DNA of 64,000 nucleotides from Eutreptiella sp. 'Long Island Sound 2002' (GCA_964036045.1 OZ038390.1:36270974-36334973); one strand, 5' to 3'; positions 35,192 through 46,284 are shown, counted from the stretch's first letter. Program-made: numbers and translations. Notes: generated by a model not told the origin, from the sequence alone.

Positions 35192-35717
35192 CTTGCCGCG
35201 TGTGCAATATCCTGTCCTTGTCGAGGCCATCTGGCTTGTAACGGGGAGGATCATTCAGGTTCACGGTGCCATCGCTGACCGGTGTGGCAGGTTTTCTGGG
35301 CACTGGCCTTGCACGTGCTTCTGCAGCAGCACGCGCCTTCTCCCGGATCTCGGCAGCCACAAGCGGTGTGGCATCGGGGGGAGGGTCAGAGGCAAGGGCC
35401 TCAGGATTGGGCGTCAGGGAAGGGCAGGTCCGTTGCAGGCACGGGGCATCAACAGCTGCGTATGCAGCGATCGCAGCAATTGCGGCAACTGCTGCAGCTG
35501 GCAGGAGCAGGGACACTGCCATAAGCCCCCAGGCGTTGGCTGTCGCCCATACTGTGTAGGGGAAATTGTGGTGCCAGGGCAAAGGGATGAGCCAAGGGCA
35601 CCCTGGTATTACGTGTGGTAGAATAGCAAAGCAAATCCGCGCAATGGGCGTAATGTTACTGACTGGAACAGAGGTGTTCTTCAGGTTCTTCATTGGAGTG
35701 GCTGCAGGGTTTTTCAT
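35192..35717 (-). CDS. Hypothetical single-pass membrane protein, first exon
   Basis: Starts at ATG 35717 and runs 175 codons to a good donor (GGCAAG/GTATGTG). The peptide has a basic N-terminus, then hydrophobic segments including GLMAVSLLLPAAAVAAIAA (about residues 65-85), then a Pro/Ala/Glu-rich part with AAEIREKARAAAEARARP (helical) and DGTVNLNDPPRYKPDG. One transmembrane helix followed by a soluble tail is the simplest reading. It could be an organelle membrane subunit, but I do not recognise the family. An upstream in-frame ATG at 35795 is possible but less favoured. Confidence 0.5.
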
Positions 35718-35892
35718 GAGAACGTGACTGGGGTGAAACGTGATTGAACGTGATTTAACGTGATTTTTAACGCGGTTTCTGGTTTGCAATTGCACAGGTA
35801 ATTCTGTGCATGTTATACAATGTGTGATTTAATGTGCCATCTGAAGAACCCAGGTGGCTGTGTGAGGCAATGGTCACTGTTAGTGGTTCGCG

Positions 35893-36167
35893 TCACCATC
35901 TCAAAGTGTGTCTAATCCCGTAAGGTGTCAGTTTCGCATCGTTTCGCGTTTCAATAATCCCGGGATCCATCATCTTCTTGTTCATTGTTGTCCTCCACGG
36001 ATGTGAGCAATGAGCCTCCACAACTCCGGGGCAACCATCAAAGGCCACAGTCTTCAGGTGTGCTTGCCCTTGCAAAGTGTGGTGAGCGATCGCAAATTTC
36101 CACGCTGCTCTCCAACAACCTCTACTGATGCTTGTGGGAGAGGTGTTTACAGTCTTAGGCGGCCCAA
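35893..36167 (-). CDS. Possible terminal exon, hypothetical
   Basis: After a pyrimidine-rich acceptor (CCCCTTTTGTGCGCACCCCCAG) the minus frame runs about 90 codons to TGA, with natural composition (KFAIAHHTLQGQ, ending RNDAKLTPYGIRHTLRW). One of the 18-bp palindromes (36192-36209) lies 24 nt before the acceptor. Upstream exons were not identified. No family. Confidence 0.35.
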
Positions 36168-36209
36168 CTGGGGGTGCGCACAAAAGGGGCACTGTCAGAA
36201 TTCCGACAG

Positions 36210-38076
36210 TGAAAATGGAGTGGTGGAACCCCATGTTTGTGGGCAGCGCACTCCCGCACGGTGACGGAACACCCCGTGTGCACCACATATTGCTACTTAG
36301 CGGCCCCAAAACCGGTAGGAAAAAACCCGGTGTAGAGGGGGGTTTCGGTCAGTTTTGATGATCAAAAGGGGGGAAACACCCATTTCCAGGGGGGTCACCG
36401 TTGGCCGTCCAGTCACCGGGTCTGTGGCACCTGGTTTGCACGCACTCGGGAATCGGATGGTGACGCAACCATGGCCCTGTGCACCATTTTCAGCTCCCCC
36501 ACACATCTCCTTCCAAACAGCTTTCAGAAATTTAAATTCTGACAGTCGTTTTGCTGGAAAACCCTGATTTGTAATCTAGCCGCCACGGGTAAAAGTGGCC
36601 ACAGTGCAAATGGCAGGTCTTCTAACAAGCGCGCAAGCAAAGTGTGCGGTACAAGGCAATTGCAACAGGAATGATCGTGCGACGGTCTCCAAGGTGCGTT
36701 TCGCAGTGCGGTGCACTGCACACAGTCCACGGAACAGCAACACAAGGTGCCGCTGTCAGAATTCTGACAGACTTCAGGACGTGCACACTTGTGGCAGGCA
36801 CGAGGAATGCACGGTGACAGAAACACCTGCGTGCGGACATGCACAACGACAGCAGACGGTATGCGTGTCCCCCAGAAAAGGCACAGGGACTGCACACGAC
36901 ACCACTTGGAGTGGCACGTGAAATCCCATAGTAGCATTCTACAACAGCAGGAGTGACACAGGAACACTTTGTACTACAGCACCCCGATACGAGTGGACGA
37001 CACGTGCCCCACTCCTGGAAAACAACCGCAGACCCGTCATGGCAGACGGGTTAAATGGCAAGGTCTAAACTGACCTACGTCCATGCGCATATGTGCGATG
37101 CGGGGTCATGGTCGCACCTCGACTGTGGTCCCGCAAGGACACGGACCCACATATATACAGTGCCTGATATTGAGGCGTGCGAGGTGGGAGGTGTGTGGCT
37201 GAAAAGACTGGGTAAGTGCAGAGCAAGGGAGACACACCCCATCTGGGTGGGCTCAACGCTATGGACGGCACTCAACCGGCACAAAGGCCTACGAGGAAGT
37301 CTACGTGCAGTGCATGAGGTGCGCCATGTGGACAACTCCGTGTGCGACTGTCAGAATTCTGACAGTCCACCAATGAGCATGCGATACACGGGGGCGGACC
37401 CCTGGAGGCATCACGCAGGAGAGCAGAAGCCGCAGCAGGATGCGGCAAAGGTGGGGGGCACCGGAGGCAGCAAGACAGCATCAACAAACGGCACATGTGT
37501 GTTGGTACAGGTAAGGGCGACCCCTGTCTGTGTGCGCGGTGTCACGTATGCTGCACAGACACCTAGAAGACATTGCGGTGAAACAACGGGAGGGAGGACT
37601 ACCACCAAGGCCGTCCAGCACAACCCACACTATCAAACAAGCATGCTTTGTCACCCACTGATCTATCCCAACAGAGTATGCCACTGTCAGAATTCTGACA
37701 GCGCAAGAACAAGCGAGGGTGACAGGCGTTGTACCAACCGAAGCGTGCAATGAAAGCACAGTCGGAACAGGTTTGTGCGGGGTGCAGGAAGCACGCAAGG
37801 TGCGCAGGCCAAAGACCACACAAAAGCAATATATATACAGCACACATTGCCCAGAATGCAACCTGCAGGTACGCAACCCAAAGGCACAACAGTCAGCGAA
37901 CATTTGAGACGACAGCCCCTATCAAAGCCATGCGTGGTCATGGGCACACCGACGGAATACACAGCCACAGTCTGCACGCCAACGCAGAAGGGGAAAGCAC
38001 GCACCCAACGCATCAGTACGCATGGACCCCAACACAGTGCCACGGTGCCAACCGCTTACTTCTTCTTTTTCTTCTT
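36210..38076. other. No confident gene; region carries three perfect palindromes
   Basis: AC/GT-rich sequence. A 232-codon plus frame at 37055-37753 crosses two palindromes in the same phase (reading CQNSDS each time), but its composition is His/Thr/Arg-heavy and the antisense is also open. ATATATACAG occurs at about 37148 and 37834. Confidence 0.4.
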
Positions 38077-40978
38077 CTAGTCGGACTTGTCGGTAGCGGA
38101 CTCAAGCCGCCTTTTGAAAAGCGAAAACGCCGTGGTCCGGTGTGAGGCCAACACTGCGAGGGGCTTACTACCGGCGGCCTTGGCGGAAATGCTCGAGGCT
38201 TCGGAAGCGCTTGCGGCAGACGGCTGCGAGACCTGCGGGCAACGGCGATACACAGGCGTTGTACGTCGCTGCAACGTTCGGTGGGTGAACACACAATCCC
38301 TGTGCCGTCCCTGCCGTACGATCCTGTCCTGTGCTGGGATATGCACGTGCCTAGTCACGCGGTACCTGTTCCTTGGAGGCCTTTGATGCCTTTTTCGGGC
38401 CGGAATGTCCTCCCTTCTTCGGACTGGACTGCGTGGACTGCGAGGACCTGTGACTCTTCTTGTCACCTTTGTCTGGCTTCGACCTCTGCTTCTGCTCGGT
38501 GAACTCTGTGACAGCAGCGGTGTGGTCACGTCTGTCAGAATTCTAACAGGCGGAAATGTACAGCGCTGAGCGCATGGCATCCCACGACACACAAAGGAGC
38601 CCCGTATACCTGATCCTGCTTGACGAGCCTGGCGGAAATGGTATCGGCCGTTGCACGGATAGCCGCCATGCCACGGTTCTCCAACACGACGGCACTCACG
38701 GGCAACCAACACATCTGCATCACGTCAGCCACCAGCGTTGTGCCGCCGTTGAACAACACCCGGAATTTCTCGTCCGCAAGGTCATGCACATGCAGCGCCC
38801 ACAGCAGCCACCCCGCCAGTTGGATGGGCACCACATCAACGTCCGGCTTATCGTACGACAGATACCTGAGCAGCTGCAGGACGAGAAAGCGTAGGCCACT
38901 GTCAGAATTCTAATAGATGAAGGGAAGGAACAACAGGGGCGTACACAACACACTGCCAGTACCCCGGCACAGGCGAAAAGTGTGACACTGCTACGGAGGT
39001 GGACGAGTGTCTGCACAATGTGTAGTCAGCAACGAACGGGCAGCACACCTGTCTTCCGATCGGCTTGGTGGTGACAAACCGCACGTCCGTAATACCGCTT
39101 GCTCTGAAGCCCAAGGTTGTACGCAGCCAATTGAGCGTGGAACAGCTCGTGGTCTCCTCCCAACTTGTCGGTCAGTGCCTGTGCGTACGGCGACAGATCT
39201 GCCTCATTGCCCACCAAACCACTGGGGTGCCTGAGTGTGCCGCAGCCAGAATCAACTGGTGAATGGCACCCGTCCACCCACGTGGCACACAAATGAGCGC
39301 CAAACGGAACTCAATAGTCCCAACAACATGCGGCACCGCCGAGCCTGCCTCCCCGTTGATAATGTGGCCTGTGGCGCTTCCCGTCTCTACCGACACGATC
39401 TTGAGGTCCTTACTGGTCTTTACCTGACGGACAACGGATGCAGGGGTAGTGTATGCAAGGACTATTGTCAGAGTTCTGACAGTAGTGAACGACAACCCCC
39501 CTGCAGGTGTGGAGTGAACCTCATGACGTTCCAACGGTCGGGCCAGTTGCTCACGCAGACCAGCAAACTCCGGACTGGACCACAATGGGGCCTTCACCAC
39601 AATGCTCCATGGCGGCACGGGGACCTCGTCAGACCAGGTCCATTGGGAAACCTTGACCTTCGGCCCCTCCGCGTTGCCATCCTTTGCCAGCAGATTGTTG
39701 ATGCGGGCCCACTCACCCAAATTCTCTGCGGCAGGGCGGGAAGACACGTCACAGGAAGGTACAGATGGAAATCTGCAACCATGCATCAACACGGGACATA
39801 TTGCGGGAGCTGTGAACCAGCGGGTTAGCGGCCTGAAAGTGCCAGTTGTACGCCCGCTTGGCCTTGATTTTCGAGGCCCGGCCCTTGATGCTGGTTGAGC
39901 TGACATCTTCGGCACTGAACGCGGGAAGCAGTTCCTGCATTTCATTGTCTTGGAGACCTTCGATGCATTTAAATGCATGAAAATTGGTCTTCAAACCGTC
40001 TGCTTTCCCTGTCAAGAGGATCATGACCGCCTCGGTCATCTGCGCGCCACCCTGTCGGAGAACTTTGGCGACGGGCAGCCACCTCTTGACCACTGCGTTG
40101 ACCGTGCCTTCTGCTGCCGAGTACCCGGACCGATACGCCATCCTCTTGATCGCCTCCGACAGGGTGTTATTCTGCGGCATTTGGACCTCTTGCATAAGGA
40201 GCATGCTCTTCTGCTTTGGTGTGTGTGCACCACGTCCGCCATGCTGCATCACGGTGTGACATCCAGCCAAAATCTGTCGCACTTCCAGCGGGTCTCGTCC
40301 TTGAGCCGGTACGCACGATAACGGGTGTGACGCGGCAAAGGGCTCATGTTGGCCGTCTCCAACTCTTCTGCGTCGAGATCGTTGGCCCACACCAAATGTT
40401 GTCCGCCGAGAACAGCCTCCTGCCCACCTGTAATGCAAAGGAAGGTCACTGTCCGAATTGTGACAGCCACATGTCGACAGTGTGACAACAGCGCAGTTAC
40501 ACAGGGGTGGTCCCTGTCAGAATTCTGACAGTGGTCCAAGCGCCGGCATGATGTTGCACAGGGAAAGGTTGGACACACCGTGACGGTACACCATGGTCTC
40601 ATGGTAGTAGTCGTGCGGCGGCGGAGCACGCATCACGTCCTCACGGATGTTTTGAACCAACTTGTCGTCGATGTACCGAGACTGGCCCAGCGTGCAGGTT
40701 AGGTCAAATTTCAGCTGTTTGCGGTCCACAATCATGACGTCGTCCAGCCAATCCTCCAGTTTGACGTCCTCCGGGTGGTAGATGATGGGCTTCGGGATCT
40801 TCTGCGTGACTTGGGTCGTGGGGGACACACCCCTAGGCGTCTTCCGCCTGCGTTTGGGCGACTGTGCGGCGGCACTAGCAACCGAGCCTTGCGACAGGCT
40901 CACTGACGGAGACCGGCTAGGTGAACGAGCCCTCTTCGGGACATCAGGGGAACCACTGCCCTGCGTCTTCGACGGCAT
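38077..40978 (-). CDS. Multi-exon hypothetical nuclear-type protein with palindromes in its introns
   Basis: Starts at ATG 40978. Exon 1 (40579-40978) encodes a Ser/Pro/Arg-rich, NLS-like N-terminus (PKRARSPSRSPS, PKRRRKTPRG) and then a folded-looking part. Exon 2 starts at 40427, and the phase-1 junction is clean. The middle (about 40260-39050) is clearly coding (MTEAVMILLTGKADGL, SGITDVRFVTTKPIG), but several borders are unresolved. The last exons fit exactly: 38610-38873 (88 codons), 38366-38503 (46) and 38077-38232 (51 plus TAG), all phase 0, with donors CAG/GTGTGC, CAG/GTATAC and CAG/GTACCG. The C-terminus is Lys/Ser-rich. No family was recognised; the basic low-complexity ends suggest a nuclear protein. 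Confidence 0.65.
40428..40578 (-). other. Intron 1 of the palindrome-region gene, with two palindromes
   Basis: Donor CACG/GTGTGT and acceptor TTTGCATTACAG. It holds a perfect palindrome at 40514-40531 and a two-mismatch copy at 40449-40466, the latter 21 nt from the acceptor. The perfect copy is bordered on both sides by TGGTCC in direct orientation. Confidence 0.6.
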
Positions 40979-41620
40979 TGGGTGGTACAGAAATGCTACA
41001 GCACATATGAGCGCCACTGTCAGAATTCTGACAGCAATATACAGCGAGAAACCACAACAAGGGTGCAACAAGGAACCATGAACGCTGCAACGGCGCAAAT
41101 GCAAGAATCACGGACCTCATGATCCACCACACTGCTGGTGCAGCCACCTGTGATCCTGGTGGATGCAGTAAGTGCTCCATTCCCTGGTGCGCAATGCAAC
41201 CCTCCTCAGCAGGTGTGTCGGGTGCCCAATCTCGTGAACCGCGGCACCACAAAAACATACACTTTATAGCGTCTTTCTAGCAGGATCGGGGGTACAAAAT
41301 GCGAAACACACGCAACCACCTGTTTCGGAACGATACGCTGTTGCAGGCTACCACACCGTGGCATTTGTAGCGTGTACGGCATCCGAACGTGACCAGATCC
41401 CTCGTGCACGCAGCATAAGAGCGAATCAGTGCCAGAGAACTGAGGAATCCCACCCCTCTATGTTACGTAAGCCCCGCGTGCATGCGTACGAAATGGAGGG
41501 AACACGGTTACAATTTTTATCACAGGCCACACCCTTTTGCCAGATGCCCCAGACGGTACAGTTAGGTGCCCGAGCTCAAATGCAATCTATCCCATCCCCG
41601 ACTGTCAGATTTCTGACAGT

Positions 41621-43449
41621 GACATGCAAAGGTGCAGCAAGACACTGTCTGATTACCTGGACATTGGACTTTGAGTGCGCACAACGTAGTACGTAGCAGT
41701 GCGTGTGCTGGTGGGGGTCTACTGAGCAGTGTTGTACGAAACCTAGAGGGCACCGAACACACGGCTTCACAGCAAAGTGACCGCTCATGCGCACTACCCT
41801 CCAAACTGGGTGTATGGGCCCTTCGTGCACCCCCACTGCACGCACTGTGCGCGCACCGTGCTTGCGACTCCCCCTTGGTCTGTTTCGGGGGGCGGGGTGT
41901 GTGTGCTGTTGTGACTCTGCGAACTGTTATTCTGCCTGGAATATTGCTTTCCGTGTATCAGGGGTATTTGAATTTTAAAAATCCAAAATACGTGCTCAAT
42001 GTGCTTCTGATTCCTGGTGCTCTCAGCTTGAATGCTAGATGCCAGATGCCTACTTTTACTTCCTGGAACTCTGCAGATGAATGCTATTATGTGTTCATGG
42101 GATGTGTTAGTTCGGTGGCTCCCAAAACAAACGCAAGCAAGAAAAGCATTGCACTGGTCGAAGTATTCATAACGGTGCACCACCACTTCAAGAAGTCTCC
42201 AACGCAAATACTGCCAAACCAGTCGTCATGGGCCACAACATGAAATCCTGGGCTGAGTAACTGTTGAATGCCACCAAAAGAACACACTGAGGCTGCACTG
42301 CAAAATGAAGAGATTTTCAAAGCAGAACCTGCCTGTGTCGTTGCTGTTGAGCACAAAGGCAAGCAGGAATATCATCAGCCCTTTCGGATGGATGTTTTGG
42401 TGCACGAAGCGAAACGGGGGGATTGCCGCCAGAGGCAAGTTTGCCAAAGAAAAAAAGAATTCCAATGATTCAACATGTCAAGAGCATGCAGAAGCCAATA
42501 GATAACAGGGCTGACAGGCAGCCTCAACCTCAGCCCCATCAGCCTCATCGCTGGGCACAGATGCAGATGCTGAAGCTCACAAACCATTAGGATAGGAATA
42601 ACTGGACAATGGACAATGTACGCAAAAAGACTCAACCTCAGCCCCATCAGCCTCATCGCTGGGTGATGAGGCAGAGATATATATACACATATCTATATAC
42701 ACGCATAGTCTCGTGCAGGTCACTGTCATTACCAGGTCACATATCTACAGCGACACGTCATTGCCAAACGTGTCCGAAACAATGTTCAACAAACAATATT
42801 CAACCCTGGCCCTGTTCCACCTGTTTTGGTGCAAAAGGCTTTCCGTATCTTGCAAAGAACCTAATATCCGTGCAACAAATTATCACGCACGCTCCTGAGA
42901 TCTACTCAGGGAACATTGCATGTGTAACCCGTTCTCAAAGCGGGTGGTGGTACTGCTTTGAAGCACTTGCTCAGTCGTACAGGGGACTGATGTCCTGAGA
43001 AGAGCCACTTTGCAGCAAAGTGCATAGTGAGAGAGGCCCCCCCCCCCACACCCCCTGCACCCTCCCGCCCCCCCCCCCCCCCCCCACACCCAACACCCAG
43101 CGCCACACCTCCATCCCTGCCCGCACCCACCCACCAGTAAATAAGCAATACAATCAAGCAGCATCGCAAGCAGTCAACATATGCAATACACTGGTTTACA
43201 CAAAAACCCTGCAAGCTTGTCTATCACATGCCTGGACAGGTATGCAGCCACCCTGGGCATGGGGGGAGGGGGACTCAAGACTGGGCCAAACCTGGTGTAT
43301 TTGCCATCCATTTCTCTGCATGACAAGGCACTTGCGATGTGCTGTTAGTGTGAAGCTGCCCTTGGACAGTGGAAAAAACTTGATAAGAAGTAGGCATCAT
43401 GTTGGGACAGATAGCATGAATAAAGTTTGGGTGAAAAATGTCTGAGGTC
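41621..43449. other. No gene; dispersed-repeat pieces
   Basis: Contains a repeat fragment at 41785-41900 (ACTACCCTCCAAACTGGGTG, GCCCTTCGTGCACCCCCACT) shared with 56040-56230. It also has a 33-bp direct repeat at 42523 and 42631 and C runs at 43036-43087. Frames at 41671-42243 and its antisense have no motif. Confidence 0.45.
42523..42664. repeat. 33-bp direct repeat, 108 bp apart
   Basis: CTCAACCTCAGCCCCATCAG plus CCTCATCGCTGGG occurs at 42523-42555 and 42631-42663 without change. Confidence 0.85.
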
Positions 43450-44115
43450 ACAATGCTGAGGGGGAGTATTTGCCCGGCACCTGCCCGGCGCGCAGCCGTC
43501 GCGCTACTTTTGTATTAACTATCCTGACTTTAATCCTAGATTTACCCTCCCCTAGATAAGCCCCCCTAATAGACCAAAGTGGACCGCAAGCCTTCCCTAC
43601 AAAGCAGCTGCATCAGGCGAATTAGCTGGATTCAATACAAATGTGTATCACCCATGTATTGCTCAATAAACAATTTGATCCCTACAAATGTGGGGATCAA
43701 TACATTCATCACAATAATGGTACTGGCACTCACCACAAGCTGTGATAGTGGAGCGCTTCTGACAACAAGCAGTCACATTTCATCCTCTACCTCATCTTGC
43801 GTTGCCGCTGAGTTGCTTTTATTAGTCCACACATGAGGCGGGACATGCTCCCACAGTACATAAGGAGGGTGACAGACCTAACTCTCAACGAAAAATTGCC
43901 CGAATTGCAACAAAACTCGCACGGCTGGTGCAAATCATCAGGGCCACTAAACCATATGTTCCAGTTCATATCCCCAACTGGAATGAGGCCGTTCCATATC
44001 CCCAACTGGAAAGAGGGCAGTCCATATCCCCAACCGGAAAGGGGGCTGGTCCATAGCCCCAACTGGAAAGGGGCCGGTCTATAGCCCCAACCTGGAAAGG
44101 GGCAAGTCCATGAGG
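43450..44115 (-). repeat. Dispersed repeat with B-box-like segment and minisatellite, copy B (frameshifted)
   Basis: Same order of blocks as 33330-34070. The minus-strand zinc-finger block still reads CCQKRSTITACGECQ then HYCDECIDPHIC, but about 7 bp are missing upstream compared with copy A, which breaks the frame. The minisatellite at 43970-44110 has about five units of CCATATCCCCAACTGGAAAG with GGGGC. It starts after a GCCCGGCGCGCAGCCG box, which also appears near 44242. Confidence 0.7.
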
Positions 44116-44952
44116 CCCACCACCCCACACACCCACCCACTCACCCATCCGTAGGTAACCACTGCAATCTGGGGCGGGCCAAAAGAGGGGTAGAATCCAC
44201 CCCACAAACAGGGGTAGAAATCAGAAGTGGCGAAAAAAGTTGCCCGGTGCGCGCCCGTCGCGCTGGTACCCCCTCTGAGATGTGTGTGAAAGGGTGACCC
44301 AGTGTAGGTCCATCCCTGGGCTTAGACCTGAACTGAGGGAAACATGTTCACCATGCGATGGAATGATGATGGAACGACCAAACCAAATTCACTGTGTCTG
44401 TATGGCACGACGAAAGACCTGCTCCACATGCAACGGCCATGCGGCGCGATTACACAATCCCATGTCGCCCAGTGGTCGAAGAATTTCCAAATTCACTGTA
44501 TCTGTGTGGCACGACGAGAAACCCTTCCCAGGGTATTACTATCCGCCGCAAACCGCAGTATGGTGCCTGATTTCTGAAAAACGGTGCCCTCTCCCCTTGG
44601 GAAAAGAAGGCTTCACTTCCGTATTGCATCTCGTCCTTCACCTCTTTCAGACAGCCTGAACAGCCAACTAGATTCGGGGACATGTTTTGGCGAGGTTTGC
44701 TCGCCGTTTTGCTTATATGGTTGTCTCATAATCCCAGATCCTGGCCTGCCAATCCAAGATGGCACCGTGCAGCCCTGCACAGAACATGTACATGTCGGCA
44801 CGATTCAAGTGATCCTGGGTGCTATCCAGCCACATGGTGACCGCATCTATGGCCTCGGCGGCGGGGGGGGGCGGGGGGTGGCGTGCTGGGGTCGTCGCAA
44901 CCAAGCGTCTCGCAGGTCATGCTCATGCCTGGACAGGGGAAATAACCAAATT
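44116..44952. other. No gene; short direct repeat
   Basis: CCAAATTCACTGTGTCTGTA and then TGGCACGACGA occurs at about 44393 and, slightly changed, at 44487. The plus frame at 44584-45003 has no motif. G-rich at 44858-44880. Confidence 0.4.
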
Positions 44953-45900
44953 TCATGGGGCAGCGGAACGGGAACCGCTAAAAGGCATGCCATAGGGCAT
45001 TAGTTCATTCCAGCCGAGCGAAAGGACATAGGGGTCTTTTTCGAAGACCCGCAAAAGGTCATAGTCACAGTTGTCGTGGCAGTGGGACCGGCCGAAATAT
45101 GCCTTGGCCCGCACACTCGGGTCTGTCGCGTGCTCGGTGACGACCGTGTAGTCCTCGTACGCCGTGTCGAGATTCCCCATTTTCAGGTGCACGCACGCCC
45201 GAGTGTACAGGGCACGCTCATAATGCGGGTTGATCTCCAACGAGGCATTGAGATCCCGCAACGCCTCATGCAACTGGCCGGCGTAGAACAGGCATTGGCC
45301 CCGATTCTCCAGCACAACAAACCTTCGACGATAGTTGAGTTTGATGGCGGTGCCATAGAAGTCGATGGCCTGCCAAAACATTCGAAGGTTCTGATAACAG
45401 GAGCCCAGCTCGAAGTAGATGGAGGCGTCGTTTGGGGCCAACTTGCGGGCGGCCTCGAACATCTCGCTGGCGTATTCGTCATCCTCGTGGGCGTAGTTAT
45501 AGTAGCCCCGCAACATGCTGCTCTCCACTGGGGTGAGGTCTTGAAACCGAGCACGCAGAAGAGTACGTGTGGCAGATGCGGTGTCGCCACGGATGAGTAA
45601 AGCCTTCGCCTCCAAGAAATAGGCCTCGCACAGCCTGGGATACGTGGCAACGGCCCGTCTGAAGAGCTTGAGGCTGTCCCAAGCAGCGGTGCTGGTTGTC
45701 ATCAAAGCCAGGCCTTGTTTCGTGTACTTCTCTGCCATCTGCTTGCGGATCTGTAGGACTCTCCGCACCAAACGGCTCCAGTCGCTGCACACCAGGGCGG
45801 TTGACGGGAGCGAAACGCAAGGGACGAAAGAGAAACTCTCGTAGACAACGTCGAGCGCCAGTGCTTGTGAGAAGAAACTGAAGGAAAAAAGGCCGCCCAT
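44953..45900 (-). CDS. Tetratricopeptide-repeat protein, intronless
   Basis: Reads 315 aa from ATG 45900 to TGA. Residues 75-255 are a run of helix-turn-helix repeats: LKLFRRAVATYPRLCEAYFL (about 78-97), MFEAARKLAPNDASIYFELG (147-166), WQAIDFYGTAIKLN (176-189), then LHEALRDLNASLEINPHYER (210-229) and LDTAYEDYTVV (244-254), with G/A/P at the usual TPR positions. TPRs form a protein-binding superhelix, so it is likely a scaffold or chaperone cofactor; partners are unknown. The N-terminal 40 residues are hydrophobic (LFSFSFFSQALALDVVYESF) and could be a signal or anchor. An in-frame ATG at 46047 would extend the protein through a CT-rich tract; the 45900 start is preferred because the tract looks like untranslated leader. 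Confidence 0.75.
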   Translation of the reverse strand: MGGLFSFSFFSQALALDVVYESFSFVPCVSLPSTALVCSDWSRLVRRVLQIRKQMAEKYTKQGLALMTTSTAAWDSLKLFRRAVATYPRLCEAYFLEAKALLIRGDTASATRTLLRARFQDLTPVESSMLRGYYNYAHEDDEYASEMFEAARKLAPNDASIYFELGSCYQNLRMFWQAIDFYGTAIKLNYRRRFVVLENRGQCLFYAGQLHEALRDLNASLEINPHYERALYTRACVHLKMGNLDTAYEDYTVVTEHATDPSVRAKAYFGRSHCHDNCDYDLLRVFEKDPYVLSLGWNELMPYGMPFSGSRSAAP

Positions 45901-45937
45901 GACGCCCGTAAAACGATGGGAACTAACGAGCGATGTA

Positions 45938-46020
45938 GAGGGAGGGGGAGGGAGAGCGTGCGCGCGCCCAAGAGAAAAAATGGAGAGACAGGGAGAGAGA
46001 GAGAGGAGGAGAGAGGTCCC
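45938..46020 (-). promoter_or_regulatory. CT-rich tract upstream of the TPR gene
   Basis: On the coding strand this is almost pure pyrimidine (CTCTCTCTCTCC blocks) and lies 38-120 nt before the ATG. Such tracts commonly mark core promoters, leader sequence or a splice acceptor for a 5' untranslated intron or trans-spliced leader. Which of these applies cannot be told here. Confidence 0.35.
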
Positions 46021-46284
46021 GTGTTGCCAATCTCCTGCACAGCCCATGTCTTGCAGGCTCCAGTGGCTCCATGATTTTTATGTCCTCTTGCCAGATTGGC
46101 CCTCCTCGACAACGTCCACGACACCGTCCACCACACCATTTGCCACACCATCGATGATCCACCACCCCGTCGCCCACCCCATCCAGCATGCCCTCTACCA
46201 CTCCAGGATGACAGTGTGGGGGGTACTAAGCCTTGCCGCTCCTAAAGATCGGATTCAGTAAGTGCAGCACCCAAACTTCTTGTA

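Larger units (their letters stand above)
36192..41619. repeat. Interspersed 18-20 bp palindrome family (CTGTCAGAATTCTGACAG)
   Basis: Five perfect copies start at 36753, 37348, 37684, 40514 and 41017. Single-mismatch copies start at 36192, 38532 and 41602; two-mismatch copies at 38899, 39465 and 40449. A half-site with AAATTCTGACAG lies at about 36528-36545. Outside the motif the flanks are unrelated, apart from a frequent outer A/T that extends it to a perfect 20-mer, ACTGTCAGAATTCTGACAGT. Spacing is irregular (65-985 bp). I saw no other copy elsewhere in the window. The motif is self-complementary and centred on GAATTC, so orientation is undefined. Confidence 0.95.

Noticed and set aside
37055-37753. 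232-codon plus-strand ORF crossing two palindromes in phase
   Set aside because: Composition is unlike the nearby coding exons, the antisense is also open, and the palindrome reads CQNSDS in one of its three frames on either strand, so the in-phase match (336 bp apart) is a one-in-three event.
38521-38550. The palindrome itself as the 3' splice site (TTCTGACAG ending)
   Set aside because: For the 38532 and 38899 copies, splicing right after the palindrome gives an immediate stop in the required phase, whereas acceptors 25-28 nt further on keep phase 0.
36192-41619. CRISPR array
   Set aside because: Spacing runs from 65 to 985 bp, the repeat is a full palindrome of 18-20 bp, no cas genes are present and the DNA is eukaryotic.
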